Source: Alopecurus myosuroides
Lineage: Eukaryota > Streptophyta > Magnoliopsida > Poales > Poaceae
Assembly (NCBI GenBank): GCA_028641055.1
Contig: CM054062.1
Span: 186,805,958 to 186,869,957, forward strand
Length of the DNA stretch: 64,000 nucleotides
Reading direction: 5' to 3'
This document shows, piece by piece, positions 10,141-20,833 of the stretch (position 1 is the first letter of the stretch; every line of letters begins with the position of its first letter). Below the pieces are notes generated by a model, which worked only from the letters and a program-made list of their open reading frames with translations, was not told the origin of the DNA and did no database searches. A program made the position numbers and the translations under genes.

Positions 10141-11269
10141 ACTTTTTATCCGCTACCGTGTCAAACACTCTATTCGGCCGATGGGCCTCTTAAAACAATT
10201 ATTATTTTGATAGTGCGCCTGTGCACTTTATGATACTACTATCCTGGTTTGTAATACGTTTGAAACTTTAATATCTTTCATGGCCCTTCTGGCCTTTGCG
10301 TGAATTTGGTACTCCTTAACTTTGAGCTTTTTTTTTATTTCTGGTTTTCCGACTTTCGCTATGGTTCCCTCTGCGAGACTCGGCTTCCGGGTCTCATGGG
10401 TTTTGACAAGTGGATTTTTTCTAAGTCCCCAAGACTCGGATTTTCGGGTTTTGAGCTGAATAGCTGGATGATTTGTTTCTTTTTTCAAATTCCCAAGCCC
10501 CCAAGGCCTGAATTTCCGAGTCTGGGTTTTGGACTTTTCCAAAAGAACAAATTGTTTCGGCTAAGGCCCAAAACCTGGAGTCATTCACATAGGTTTGAAG
10601 CTATGCTTAATATATCTTGAGTTTCCGGGTGTTAGCCTTGTACTCTGCATAACTTGTGGTTTAGATGACCCTTTTGAGCTTCTTTTACTATAAGCCGGCT
10701 TTCGCGTGGATGATCAATGCTGCTATAGCTGTATAAAGACAGGGTCAGGCAAGTCCCATTGGGCATCATGGCTGATTGTAATTATACGCTAGCAAAGCAT
10801 GCCACTTTTGTGCGAGTCACATCAAGCTTAAGCAAGAAAAGTCAAGAAATTTTGGCTCTATTGTCCGGTTATAAGCTTGCAATCGTACTTATTACAAGTA
10901 ATCGGCCCTTATAACTCAATGGCATCGTGGCCGGGTCTTTGAGTTTGCAACTGTGCTATTCAAGCAATCAGCCCCCAAGACCTAGATATATGCAATTTGC
11001 TAGAGAAATTTAACATACTAAGAACAATAAATAATACTTACCTGGAAAAGAAATAGAAAAAACAACAGGAATATAAAAACTTGACAAAGAACATAAAAAG
11101 GAACAAAATATTACTTAACCATCTCTTTATTGATATGAGAAAAGTTAGGTCAGCAAGCCGCCTCATTAAAAACCCTCCAGTCCCCTTAGGTACCCTGGAT
11201 AGGAAAAGAGTTCGTCTGAAACCTGCTGCCTGTTACATCGTGTAATTCCACTTGTGAATCTAGTCTATC
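10141..11269 (+). other. Spacer between aORF and pol of element A
   Basis: No gene is seen. Two blocks are conserved with F: 10655-10960 matches 63400-63690, and 11145-11210 matches 63873-63933. The second block includes CCTATCCAGGGTA, also present after pol in E (29564-29576), and a polypurine run AAGGGGACTGGAGGG on the minus strand. The copies of AGTCCCCAAG in this stretch resemble the polypurine tract in reverse. Confidence 0.65.
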
Positions 11270-13324
11270 CTAAGTGTAGTAGGGACGCAGCTGAGCCACA
11301 TTCCATGGTCTCTCTCTTTCTTGCATAGATGAAGTTGTATGAGCGGTGTCATTGATGGTAGACGACTCTTCCCTTGCATCTACCAAGCAATACGATCCAT
11401 TGTGTAGATTCCGGCTTATGATGAACGGTCCTTCCCATGGTGGGGATAGCTTGTGTTTTCCTTCCTTTGACTGTACCAGGCGAAGAACCAGGTCTCCTTC
11501 CTGGAAGACCCGGGTTTTAACTCTCCGGCTGTGATATCTCCTCAGATCCTGCTGGTATATGGCTGATCTCTCCAAAGCTTGTTCCCTGTGTTCTTCTAAC
11601 ATATCCACGGCGTCCTGCCGGGTCTTCTCGTTCTCCACCTCGACGTAAGCCGACACTCGAGGCGAGTCATGGATAATATCACTCGGTAATACCGCCTCTG
11701 CACCATAAACCATGAAAAACGGTGTCATCTGAGTAGATCTGTTAGGTGTGGTGTTAATTCCCCAAACCACTGAAGGTAACTCCTCAACCCATGCTCCAGC
11801 AGCTCTGATGCATGGGACTCGTAGCCGTGGCTTTAATCCATGAAGTAACTCCTGATTTGCCCTTTCCACTTGTCCATTAGCTTGTGGATGGGCTACTGAG
11901 GCTATGTCAAGCCGGATTCCATTGTTCCCACAGAATTTTTCCATCTCGCCTAAGGACATGTTGGTTCCATTGTCCATAATTATGCTGTGAGGATACCCGA
12001 ATCGGTAGATAATCCTTTTCAGGAACTTGACTGCCGTAATCGCTTCACAATTGGTAACTGGCATAACTTCAACCCACTTGGTAAATTTATCAATAGCCAC
12101 CAAGAGATGTGTCTTTTTGCAAGGTGACATGTGAAAGGGGCCAACCATGTCCATACCCCAAACGGCAAACGACCAGGTTAAAGGAATTGTTTGCAACTCC
12201 ATAGCCGGCACATGGATTTGGCGGGCATACCTTTGACATCCATCGCACCTTGCCACCAAGCGTTCCACGTCTGCTAAGGCTGTGAGCCAGAAGAAACCGT
12301 TCCTATATGCTTTGGCCACAAGGGACCTTGTGGATGCGTGATGCCCACAGTCGCCTTCGTGGATCTCTTTCACGATCTGCCGGCCTTCTTCTGGTGCCAC
12401 ACAGCGCAAAAATACTCCTGCAACACTCCTTTTATATAACTCCCCATTGATGATGGAATAACCTTTTGCTCGCCTCAGAATTTGCCTTGCTAATACCTCT
12501 TGCTGTGGTAACTCGCCCCATGATAGGTAAGCCAGAAACGACTCTGTCCACTCGGGAACAGTGCGTATTGTGGCCACGAGCTCCAAATCCGGGTCTTTGT
12601 TAGCCACCTCTTCCTCAGACTCGGTTTTTACTGATGGCCGCCATAGCTCGTCCAGGAAAACGTTGGGTGGAACCGGCTCTCTGCGCGAGCCGAGTCTTGC
12701 GAGTGCATCTGCTGCCTCGTTCTTTAGCCTGTCAATGTGCTCCACGTCATACCCGGAAAAACACCCGGCAACCCTGTCCACCTCTCTACGATATGCTGCC
12801 ATAGTTGCATCCTTCCTGTCCCAGGTTCCTGAGACCTGCTGCACCACAAGATCCGAATCTCCATAGCATCGTATCCACCTGATGTTCATCTCCTTGGCTA
12901 TTCTTAATCCATGCAATAATGCCTCATACTCGGCCACGTTGTTGGAGCAATCAAAGTGGATTTGCAACATGTAGCTCAGTTTATCTCCTTTAGGTGATGT
13001 GAGTACCACTCCAGATCCCTCGTATTGCTTGGAACCAACAAAGTGCATTACCCAAGACTCGGAACTTGGTGTCATTGTGGGCATGCTAGTGTGGGTCCAA
13101 TCATTAATGAAATCAACTAAATCTTGAGACTTGATTGCTGACCTGGGCTCGTAGTTGATATGATAATCTCCCATCTCGATGGTCCACTTGGCTATTCTAC
13201 CTGTTGCGTCCGAGTTTCTGATGATGTCCGACATTGGTACAGAGCTAACCACTGTTATTGGGTGTTCCTGAAAATAAGGTTTCAATATCCGGCTGGCCAT
13301 GAAGACCCCGAAAACCAACTTCTG
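11270..13324 (-). pseudogene. pol: Second RNase H and integrase of element A
   Basis: Open for 684 codons after the in-frame stop at 13325-13327. The second (archaeal-type) RNase H that defines Tat has its first catalytic Asp replaced by Val (MHFVGSK, where D and E have MHFDGSK), while the Glu of NNVAEYEALLHGL and the Asp residues of YGDSDLV and AADALARL are kept. The integrase has the HHCC zinc finger (CGHH ... CDGCQ), the first Asp in WGMDMVGPF, the second in IMDNGTN and the Glu in NGQVERAN. A leading stop and the lost RNase H residue suggest an inactive copy. Confidence 0.9.
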
Positions 13325-14352
13325 CTAATGTGGGTAGCGGTGCTTTGCCTCTGATAACACCTCGCTGACGTAATAAACCGGCCTTTGAACCGGGTGATCT
13401 TTCCCATCCTCTTTGCGCTCAACGACAACCACTGCGCTAACTGCCCGGGGCCCGGCTGCAATATATAGTAGCATGGGCTCTTTGGGGCCCGGGGCTGCTA
13501 AAACTGGTGCCTCAGATAACTGCTTCTTTAGTGCCTCGAACGCCTCATCCGCCTCTTGGTCCCAAACAAACTTATCAGATTTCCTCAAGAGCCGGTACAG
13601 GGGTATTGCCTTTTCTCCGAGTCTGGATATGAACGGGCTCGGCGCTGCTACGCACCCTGTGAGCTTCTGAACATGCTTTAGGTTTTCCGGCTTTGTCAGG
13701 TTCTGGGTAGATTTGATTTTGTCCGGGTTTGCCTCAATTCCTCTCTCGGAAACAATGAATCCGAGTAACTTTCCTGCTGGAACTCCAAACACACACTTTG
13801 TAGGGTTAAGTTTCATCTGATACCTTCGCAAATTCCTGAATGTTTCCTTTAGATCATCAATGAATGTTTCCGCTTTCCTGGTCTTGATCACCACATCATC
13901 CACATAGGCGTGAACATTGCGCCCAATCTGGTCCTCAAAGCACTTCTGTATGCATCTCTGGTAAGTTGCCCAGCATTCTTTGGCCCAAAAGTCATGGTTT
14001 TGTAACAGAAGGCCCCAAAAGGTGCTATGAACGATGTTTTCTCCCAGTCTTCCTCCTTAAGATTGATCTGATGATACCCGGAATATGCATCCAGGAAACA
14101 TAATAGGTCACTTCCAGCCACTGCATCTATAATCTGATCAATCCTTGGGAGGGCAAACGGATCCTTTGGACAGTGCTTGTTGATACTCGTGTAATCTATG
14201 CACATCCTCCACTCATTACTCTTTTTCATCACGAGAACCGGATTTGCCAACCAGTCCGGGTGAAATACTTCCATGATAAAGCCGGCTGTCAATAGCCGAG
14301 CAATTTCCTCCCCTATAGCTCTTCTTCTTTCCTCATTCATTTTTCTCAGGCC
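13325..14352 (-). pseudogene. pol: Reverse transcriptase and first RNase H of element A
   Basis: The N-terminal half reads RMCIDYTSINK and FLDAYSGYHQI, classic RT blocks. A frameshift near 13968 separates these from the YVDD catalytic site (13890-13910) and KLLGFIVSERGIEANP. The region ends in the first RNase H with RPVYYVSE, and an in-frame TAG at 13325-13327 stops it. A TAG at 14353-14355, where relatives have a Gln codon, precedes it. Confidence 0.9.
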
Positions 14353-15798
14353 CTACTTCACAGGCCTGGACTTGGGATCAACGTGCAAGCTATGTTCCGC
14401 TAACTCTGTAGGAATACCCGACATGTCGCTGGGCGTCCAAGCAAAAACATCTTGATTCGAACGAATAAACTCCACGAGTGCTTTTTCCTGCTCATTGTCC
14501 AGGTTAGATCCTATAGCAAATTGCTTGGAGGGATCACCTTCGACAAAGGCCACCATCTTGGTATCCTGTGCTGCCTTGAATTTCGCTCGCTCATCCTCCG
14601 TATTCGGCCTTTTTAATGTTGTTCTGTCATCCGGGTCTACTTGAGACCGATAATACTTGAGCTGCTCCTTTCTGCAAGCTTGTTCTGCCATTGCCGCGTC
14701 TCCTTCGTCACACTCAGCCGCTATATCCCGGCTCCCATGGATAGTGATGGTCTGCTTGGGACCCGGGATTTTTAGCTGTAGGTATACGTAACACGGCCTG
14801 GCCATGAACTTGGCGTAAGCCGGCCTTCCAAACAATGCGTGATAGGGGCTGCGCAACTTTACCACTTCGAACGTGAGCCACTCCACCCGGAAATTATCCT
14901 TTGATTCTCCAAAAGCAACCTCCAAGGTAATCTTTCCCTCAGGACACGCCGAGTGACCCAGCACAATCCCGTCAAAAACTGTTGAACTTTTCTGTAGCTG
15001 AGACTCCTTGAGGCCCATGCGCAAGAAAGTTTCCCAATATAAGATGTTGATGCTACTTCCGCCGTCCATTAGGACCTTTTTCAGCTCATAACCATTAACA
15101 TGTGGCGCAACCACCAATGCTAGGACTCCCGGGTGTTCTATCCTTTCCGGGTGATCTCTTCTGCTCCATGTTACATCTTGCTCCGACCACCTCAGGTACC
15201 TCGGGACAGCCGTGGAAACCGAGTTTACCGCCTTTTTCAGTATCTTTCTATCCTTGTTTGAAGTTCCCGTGGTGTGAACGTGGTACTGGCCCAATTGCTT
15301 GGGATTGGCTTGGAAACCTCCAGCTCCTCCCTGGTTATTACCCGGGTTTCCACCTCCTAGGTTGCCTGCTGGGGGTGGGCCGTTGCCCGGGTTTCCACCC
15401 GGACCCGGTCCTCCTCCCCGGCCTGCGCCTCGCATAGCTTTGTTTATTTCTTCGTTCTTCCATCTCTGTAAATCCACACACTGCTCTAATGAGTGGTTAG
15501 CCGGTCTACCGTTCCTGCTATGTCGCGGGCACGGCATCTTGTAGACATCCCAGTGGTTTCCCGGCCTTGGCGGACCCTGGTAATTTCCTCCATTAAAGTT
15601 TCCTCCGTTGAAATTTCATTCTGCTCTGGGTCTCGAAGACCCGGCTTGTGTGCTGGCGACAAACTCGGAATTCCCCTCAAACGGGCGTTTATTCTGGTTG
15701 TTTCCATTATTTCCTCCATGGTTACCCGGCGTGGATCCATTGCCGGTTCTTCCATTATTACTCGTGTTCGCTTTCGCTTTCTTATCATCAACGTCCTC
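14353..15798 (-). pseudogene. pol: Nucleocapsid-like and protease part of element A
   Basis: It is in the same frame as gag, separated by TAA at 15799-15801 and a further TGA near 15620. Residues after the second stop include a Cys/His segment (CPRHSRNG ... LEQC) resembling a zinc knuckle and then a Gly/Pro-rich linker. The aspartic protease is recognised by LMDGGSSINILY, with the DGGS form of the active site usual in Tat. The part ends in the IPTELAEHSLHVDP linker that leads into RT. Confidence 0.85.
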
Positions 15799-17925
15799 TT
15801 ATGTGGTATCCGTAGCGGCATGTTTGTTGCATGCGTCCATCAACTCTCCCATAGTAACCTCTGAAGCGTTTCGACTGGATTTCATGCGAGTTAGCTTTTG
15901 CACTAAGGGTGTATACTTGCATGTCTTCGCCATAGCTTGCAACGCATCCTTTGGCTGAATATCTGTAGATGAATGAAGTATCTCCATAACCCGGCGCACC
16001 CAGCTACGCGACGATTCTCCCTTCTTTTGCACACACCGTTCTAGATCGTCGTTAGTAAACAACTTCCTGCATGTTCCGTGAAAGTGCTTGATAAACGCAG
16101 TTTTCAATTCACTCCAGGATTTGATAGATCCTTCAGGTAAATTGTTGAACCACAACTTTGCTGCTCCTTCTGACATCATTAAATACATGAACTTGGCTTG
16201 AAGGTTTTCAGATGCGTTGCGAATCGACATAGCCATCTCATAACTGCTCAACCATGTTTCGGGATCCATAGTCGGCTCATAATTCACCACTTTACCCGGT
16301 TCCTTGAATTTATCCAGGTAAGGCTCAGCCCTGATATTATCCGACAGACACTTAGGTCCAGCAAGATTAGTCAGCACTGGCCTCACTCGGGAAACATGCG
16401 ATCCTGCGGGGGGCGCGGCTGGGCGCGGCGCTGCCGCAGGCTTGTGTACCGCAGACCCGGCCGCGGCTCGCCTGGCTCTGGAACTATCCATAATAGCTTG
16501 TGCCGCTGATGCTGCTGGTGCTGCTTGGACGCGGGGAGGAGGCGGCATTTGCTGCTTCTCTGCCCTCCGTCGCAATGAACTTGACTGAATATTGCCGGTG
16601 TTGCCATGTTGCCGGCTGATATACGGCGTTCCATGCATTCCACTCCTATTATCCGGGTAATTGACTTGCTGAGCCACTGTCGTGCGTAATAAACCTATCG
16701 CCCGCCGGGTCTCCTCCGCATGGGGTGACTCTCTTACGGGGATTCGATCCAACGCCAATGTCGCCGCATATACATTATCCATTGGGTTGTTGAAGTGACC
16801 TGGTGGCGTACGAAATCGTGATGGTGGCGGTGGTGGCGTTGCATTACCAGCTGCAACCCCTGTCTGCAACGTGGGTAACCCGGCTTGTACGTTTGCCAGC
16901 TGTGCTCCTCCGGTCGCGGGCTGATGTACAGTTTCTTGATTGGCGGCCGGGATTGGCTGATCCTGGGGGGTGGTGAACAGCGCAGCCGGGTTCAGAACTC
17001 CACCCGTGGCTGGTAACCTTGTTTGGTATCTCTGATGCATCCTAGTTGATTCAACCCGGAGCCGGTTCTCCAACGCTTCCAGCTCGCGTCGGCGCGTGGC
17101 TACCCCTTGCTTTTCTGCTTCCACTTCTCTCCTTTGCTGCTCTAATGCACGGCGGGCTACATCCAGATCCCTAGCACGTGCTGCTGCGTTCTCTGGGGTT
17201 ATCACCGTAGCTAGCACCGTGGGATCCAGGATCAAGTTATTACTGAACAGGGCCGGGTGTTGTGGGTTTGAGGGACCCGCCCCAGGCGTCCTGTTCGTCA
17301 TGAATCCAAACATATTCGCTTGCAACTCGCTATCCGCCGCCCGGCTAGTGACCGAGGCCGATTCTCCGTCGACCCGGGTCAGAACCGGATTTCCGTCAAC
17401 CGGATTTTGCTGCTGGGCCAGCGCTCGCGCCGCTCCAACCGCGGCCGTAGTCACGTCCCCCTGATTGAGATTGGTTGCAGGGGCCGTATAGACCGCGACC
17501 TGGCGCGCGATGCCTGGTGAAGATTCGTACTCTTCCTCATCACAGCTATCCTCCTCGTACCGGTCCTCCAGCAAGTGCAGGATAGACTCGGTATCATCTT
17601 CTCTTATGACCCGGCCACGCGGGGTCCATGCCGGCTCCTCCGGCTGTTCCCTCTTCGTGGTGGGCTCTTCTACCAGATCCACCGTTCCGACCGATTCTTC
17701 TCCATCCGACTGTACGCAGGTCGCTTCTCCTGACACAGAATCATAATTGAAGTCATCAGGGATTGAACTGGACGTACGTACAATGCCGATGAAGACGTTG
17801 ACCCGGCCGATCGTGACAACAGATCCGGATTCAAGAAGATCCGACTCTGGCCCCCAGCCAAAATCGTCCACCATCTTCTCTCCTTCGGGGTTGGTGTAGA
17901 TCTCGCCGACGACGAGGTTCTTCAT
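15799..17925 (-). CDS. gag: Gag of element A (ends at a premature TAA)
   Basis: The frame is open from the primer site, but the first in-frame ATG is at 17925, giving 708 codons. The N-terminal half is acidic and variable, then Pro/Ala-rich with a long Arg/Glu helix (AARARDLDVARRALEQQRR). The retrotransposon gag domain lies in the last 200 residues: MDPETWLSSYEMAM, MMSEGAAKLWFNNLP and the FIKHFHG segment. Gag forms the virus-like particle in the cytoplasm. The TAA separates it from the nucleocapsid-like part, which lies in the same frame. Confidence 0.85.
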   Translation of the reverse strand: MKNLVVGEIYTNPEGEKMVDDFGWGPESDLLESGSVVTIGRVNVFIGIVRTSSSIPDDFNYDSVSGEATCVQSDGEESVGTVDLVEEPTTKREQPEEPAWTPRGRVIREDDTESILHLLEDRYEEDSCDEEEYESSPGIARQVAVYTAPATNLNQGDVTTAAVGAARALAQQQNPVDGNPVLTRVDGESASVTSRAADSELQANMFGFMTNRTPGAGPSNPQHPALFSNNLILDPTVLATVITPENAAARARDLDVARRALEQQRREVEAEKQGVATRRRELEALENRLRVESTRMHQRYQTRLPATGGVLNPAALFTTPQDQPIPAANQETVHQPATGGAQLANVQAGLPTLQTGVAAGNATPPPPPSRFRTPPGHFNNPMDNVYAATLALDRIPVRESPHAEETRRAIGLLRTTVAQQVNYPDNRSGMHGTPYISRQHGNTGNIQSSSLRRRAEKQQMPPPPRVQAAPAASAAQAIMDSSRARRAAAGSAVHKPAAAPRPAAPPAGSHVSRVRPVLTNLAGPKCLSDNIRAEPYLDKFKEPGKVVNYEPTMDPETWLSSYEMAMSIRNASENLQAKFMYLMMSEGAAKLWFNNLPEGSIKSWSELKTAFIKHFHGTCRKLFTNDDLERCVQKKGESSRSWVRRVMEILHSSTDIQPKDALQAMAKTCKYTPLVQKLTRMKSSRNASEVTMGELMDACNKHAATDTT

Positions 17926-17969
17926 GTTCTCCCGAGCTTCTCCCGTGATGTAAACACCCTTGGACGTAG

Positions 17970-17987
17970 GCCCCACGGTGGGCGCCA
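17970..17987 (-). other. Primer-binding site of element A (tRNA-Lys type)
   Basis: The plus strand reads GCCCCACGGTGGGCGCCA, the 3' end expected of a plant tRNA-Lys including CCA, so the element strand is complementary to that tRNA. It sits two bases inside the 5' LTR. The tRNA identity is from memory of plant tRNA-Lys and should be checked. Confidence 0.8.
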
Positions 17988-17989
17988 AC

Positions 17990-18462
17990 TGTCATGGGAT
18001 AATCACGGCAGACGTTACCAGGGGTAACTTATCTTGGGGTAAATCTACTCTGGTGTTTGGGAGAGGGTTTTGCTCAGGGGAAATCATGGTGATGAAACGA
18101 TCTGGTAGCCGGCAATCAAGTCGCCGAGTCTCCGATCTAGATCTTATTACCTCAACTCTGGTATTACAAAGGATACTCGAATAGCTAGTGAATCTCGTGT
18201 GTCTCGTGTCTAATCTAACCCTAGGGGCCGGCTTATATAATATCCGGACCCCCCTAGCTTCCTGTCCAAGGCAGACTCGGAGTCTTACCCGGGTACCGCT
18301 TACAAACCCTAAACTTCCTTATCGAAACCCACCATCCGGGTCGCGAGGCCTATACTCTTGGGCCTTCTAGAAGCTCCTTTTCTTTAAGCCGGGTCTTGCG
18401 TAGTTCCCTTTGGGCCGAGTTATACCTTGGCGTTAGCCTACCGGGTTATCATCCCTCCATCA
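17990..18462 (-). repeat. 5' LTR of element A
   Basis: 473 bp, same length as the other LTR with seven substitutions. The minus-strand TATA box TATATAAG (18233-18240) would drive the genomic transcript. Outside lies the second GATAG. Confidence 0.95.
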
Positions 18463-18650
18463 GATAGCATGCAAACAGAAAGCATATTCAGCTAAGGATT
18501 TCTACTCGGCATGGAGTGCAAACACAAAGCATATAGAGCCAAAAGGATACTTTTGATATTCTACTCGGTGCTGCATGCAAAGACTAAGCATACAAAGCTG
18601 AGAAGTCACCTACTCGGTATCAAAGTGCAGAAACAAAGCACAGAGTACTA
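18463..18650 (-). repeat. Minisatellite in the aORF intron of B, right part
   Basis: Continuation of the 47-bp repeat interrupted by A. Three to four diverged units still carry CTACTCGG and GCAAA-CAAAGCA. The donor of exon 1 (GGAAAG|GTTAGT) follows at once. Confidence 0.8.
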
Positions 18651-18652
18651 AC

Positions 18653-19576
18653 CTTTCCAATGGGCTTGAGGCGGCTATACGGCGTGAAGCCATACAGCCA
18701 GGTGTCGGAGAGTGAGGTCTGCATGATGGATCTGGCCCAAATGGCCACCTCGGCTTTGCTGAGCTCAAATGTGGTTGTCCTTGTGATGTCTCAGCTTCCC
18801 CCCATGTGGCACATCTTGTGCGATCGACGCTGGAGAGGGAGTACTCGGCGTGATATCCAACACGCGATGGGATCATCAGGACGAAATCCCTCCAAGATCA
18901 ACTCAGTCAGGCGTCGCTCAACCTGGAGGACATCCTCGATGGTGTTCTTGGGGTGGTAACCCCAGTTCTGCTGAGTGGGCCTTGCATTCTTGAACTTGGG
19001 GAGCCCTATCCAGTTCTCGATTGGCTTCCCTTCTTCAGCAGCCACATTCTTCACATACGAGAAACCGCGCTGCCACTTGCGCACTGTTTCCAGTCCCTTA
19101 ACCCGCGGGTGATGGCCAGTCGTGCGTTGCAGCATCATGGCGCATCCCGTCTGGGTCATCAAGCGGGCTCTCTTGGTGTTCCCCGGATTGGGAATACTCT
19201 GCTTTCTAAAGAAGAAATACCTAGCCCATGTATGGATGGTTGTGTAGACGCCTAAGAAGGCTTCGCACACAACTGCGTGGATAGAGAGCATTACCATGGC
19301 ATTTGGTGGAAGGTGGTGCGGCTGGAGGCCAAAGTGTTTGAGAAACTCGGAGAAGAAATCGGAGATGGGAAGGCCGAAGCCGCGCTTGAAATGGGAGAGG
19401 AAGACGACATACTCGTCCTCCTAAGGTTGTGGGATGATTTCGGTACCTGGTGGCCTGCAAACTACGCCGGGAGGGACGCGGCGCGTGTTGACAAGCCACT
19501 GGCAGTCTTCCGCCGTGACCTCAGATCCTTCCCAGCCGGCGCGGGCGGCCGCATCGTCATCTCCGCGAGGAGCCAT
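18653..19576 (-). pseudogene. aORF of element B, first exon (putative gypsy type transposon domain)
   Basis: The ATG is at 19574-19576 and gives MAPRGDDDAAARAGW. The domain includes LSHFKRGFGLPISDF, HAVVCEAFLGV, QTGCAMMLQRTTGHHPRV and RRVLPLQRRSHKMCHMGG, all matching the intact copy in D (53428-54318). Two in-frame stops break it: a TAG about 55 codons in (near 19430) and a TGA near 18793. The exon ends in YGFTPYSRLKPIGK before the donor. It is the only globular part of the protein; later exons are low-complexity or coiled coil. Confidence 0.85.
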
Positions 19577-20293
19577 GAAGGCGGAAGAGCTTGTGGGAGA
19601 TTGGAAGCGGAATCGAGCGGAGGCGCCTCTCTTTGTCTCTCTTGCGGTGCGTGGAGCAGCAGCGCAGCAAGTATTTGCGTTGGCGGGATGCTCGACGGCG
19701 GCGGAGAGGCGAGGGGGCGCGAGGTTGGGAAGAACTGGAAAGAGGAGAAGGGAGCGTCGCGGGGGTATTTATCTCTCCCCCACGAGTTGCCGTTACCGAT
19801 GGATTAATCGTGGATTGATCATGCGCAATGATCGTGCGGCATGGGTTGCGCAACCGTTAGAAACGCACACATCGCATATCGCGCGCGTAACGGGTGCAGT
19901 TAATCCCACGTCGAGATCGTGGGCACTTGAGTACGGTTGAGGTGACTTAACAGGCTAGTAGGCCCAGGTTGCAGTTATTGGCGCGTGGCCTGCCGTATCC
20001 CAGGCACCGAGGCGTTGGGGGCACAGGGGTGTGACACGTGCCCCGTAGCGACACGAAGAGGTGGATTCGCTCCGATTCAGCGGGAGCGAGTTCGAAATTT
20101 CACTAAGTCATTCTACTCGGCAGCTCAGGAGAGAAATGGCTCAGCTACCAGGAAGGTTGTCTCGTGAGCACAATTGAAGAGATTCGAGAGGGAGTTTCTG
20201 GTTCAAGTTGGAGTACAACTCGGCGTTACTCATTCAAGAAGACAGTTTTGGTTTTAAGCTGGCAGGGCCCAGTGAACAAGTTTGCAGGACTCT
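19577..20293 (-). other. Promoter and upstream region of the B aORF
   Basis: No gene. It holds the aORF leader, the TATA box and the conserved upstream promoter block, ending in the sequence that leads to the polypurine tract. That sequence is split by the solo LTR at 20293. Confidence 0.7.
19766..19773 (-). promoter_or_regulatory. TATA box of the antisense gene of B
   Basis: The minus strand reads GATAAATACCCCC about 190 bp before the ATG. The same block occurs in C (32751) and D (53254), in each case after a conserved GTGTGCGTTTCTA element about 100 bp further upstream. Confidence 0.72.
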
Positions 20294-20771
20294 TGTCGCA
20301 CCCGGACTTCTAGAGGATACTCGCAGTTCCGTTGAACAGTAGTTGGTTAGATTACGGGGCTTACCGGCACCCGCATCTCTTACGAGTAGGCCAACACACG
20401 TATGTGTGACAACCAACCCCTATCTGTTCATCGTCTACGTAAACCATCCCATAGAAATCAGGATACTACCATTGACGTACTTCATACCATACACACATGG
20501 TACGTCAACGGCGTTTAACAGAATGATAACACAACATATCTCTAAGACACAAAAGATGGAAATAAGTTGCAAATAGCTCTCACTAGAGCAGAGATAGCAA
20601 ATACAAACATCCAGAGGACACATGTCCCAACATAACATCATTACATCTCAGCGGAAGCATTCAAAGGGGTCTGAGTACAGACAAATCCAAATAGGCTTAA
20701 GAAGTCGGGAATGAAAAGGAAAAACGGAGCCCATCCACGATGTCTCGGATCCTGCCCGGGTCCGCTACCTA

Positions 20772-20833
20772 CTAGTCAGCAGCCTCGTCAAACTCCACGT
20801 AGTAGCCGTCACGGGGATCCTCGTAGGCGTAGT
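20772..20833 (-). CDS. Exon-like segment gamma in the solo LTR
   Basis: After acceptor GGTTTCCGCAG the frame reads 20 residues of acidic, Tyr-rich sequence (YEDPRDGYYVEFDEAAD) and a stop. The two bases at the start complete a GAC codon with the last base of segment beta. The same acceptor and frame occur in G (33319-33383) and the 3' LTR of H. A spliced product is inference; most differences between copies change the amino acid. Confidence 0.4.

Larger units (their letters stand above)
5359..18462 (-). mobile_element. Complete Tat-lineage Ty3/gypsy element A, nested in B
   Basis: It has two 473-bp LTRs (5359-5831 and 17990-18462) and the 5-bp target duplication GATAG at 5354-5358 and 18463-18467. 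Read on the minus strand the order is 5' LTR, tRNA-Lys type primer site, gag, protease, RT, two RNase H domains, integrase, spacer, antisense aORF, polypurine tract and 3' LTR. The LTRs differ at seven positions by my reading (five transitions, two transversions), 1.5%. With the commonly used grass rate of 1.3e-8 per site per year this is about 0.6 million years. It is structurally complete but disabled by stops and frameshifts. F is a second member of the family. Confidence 0.95.
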
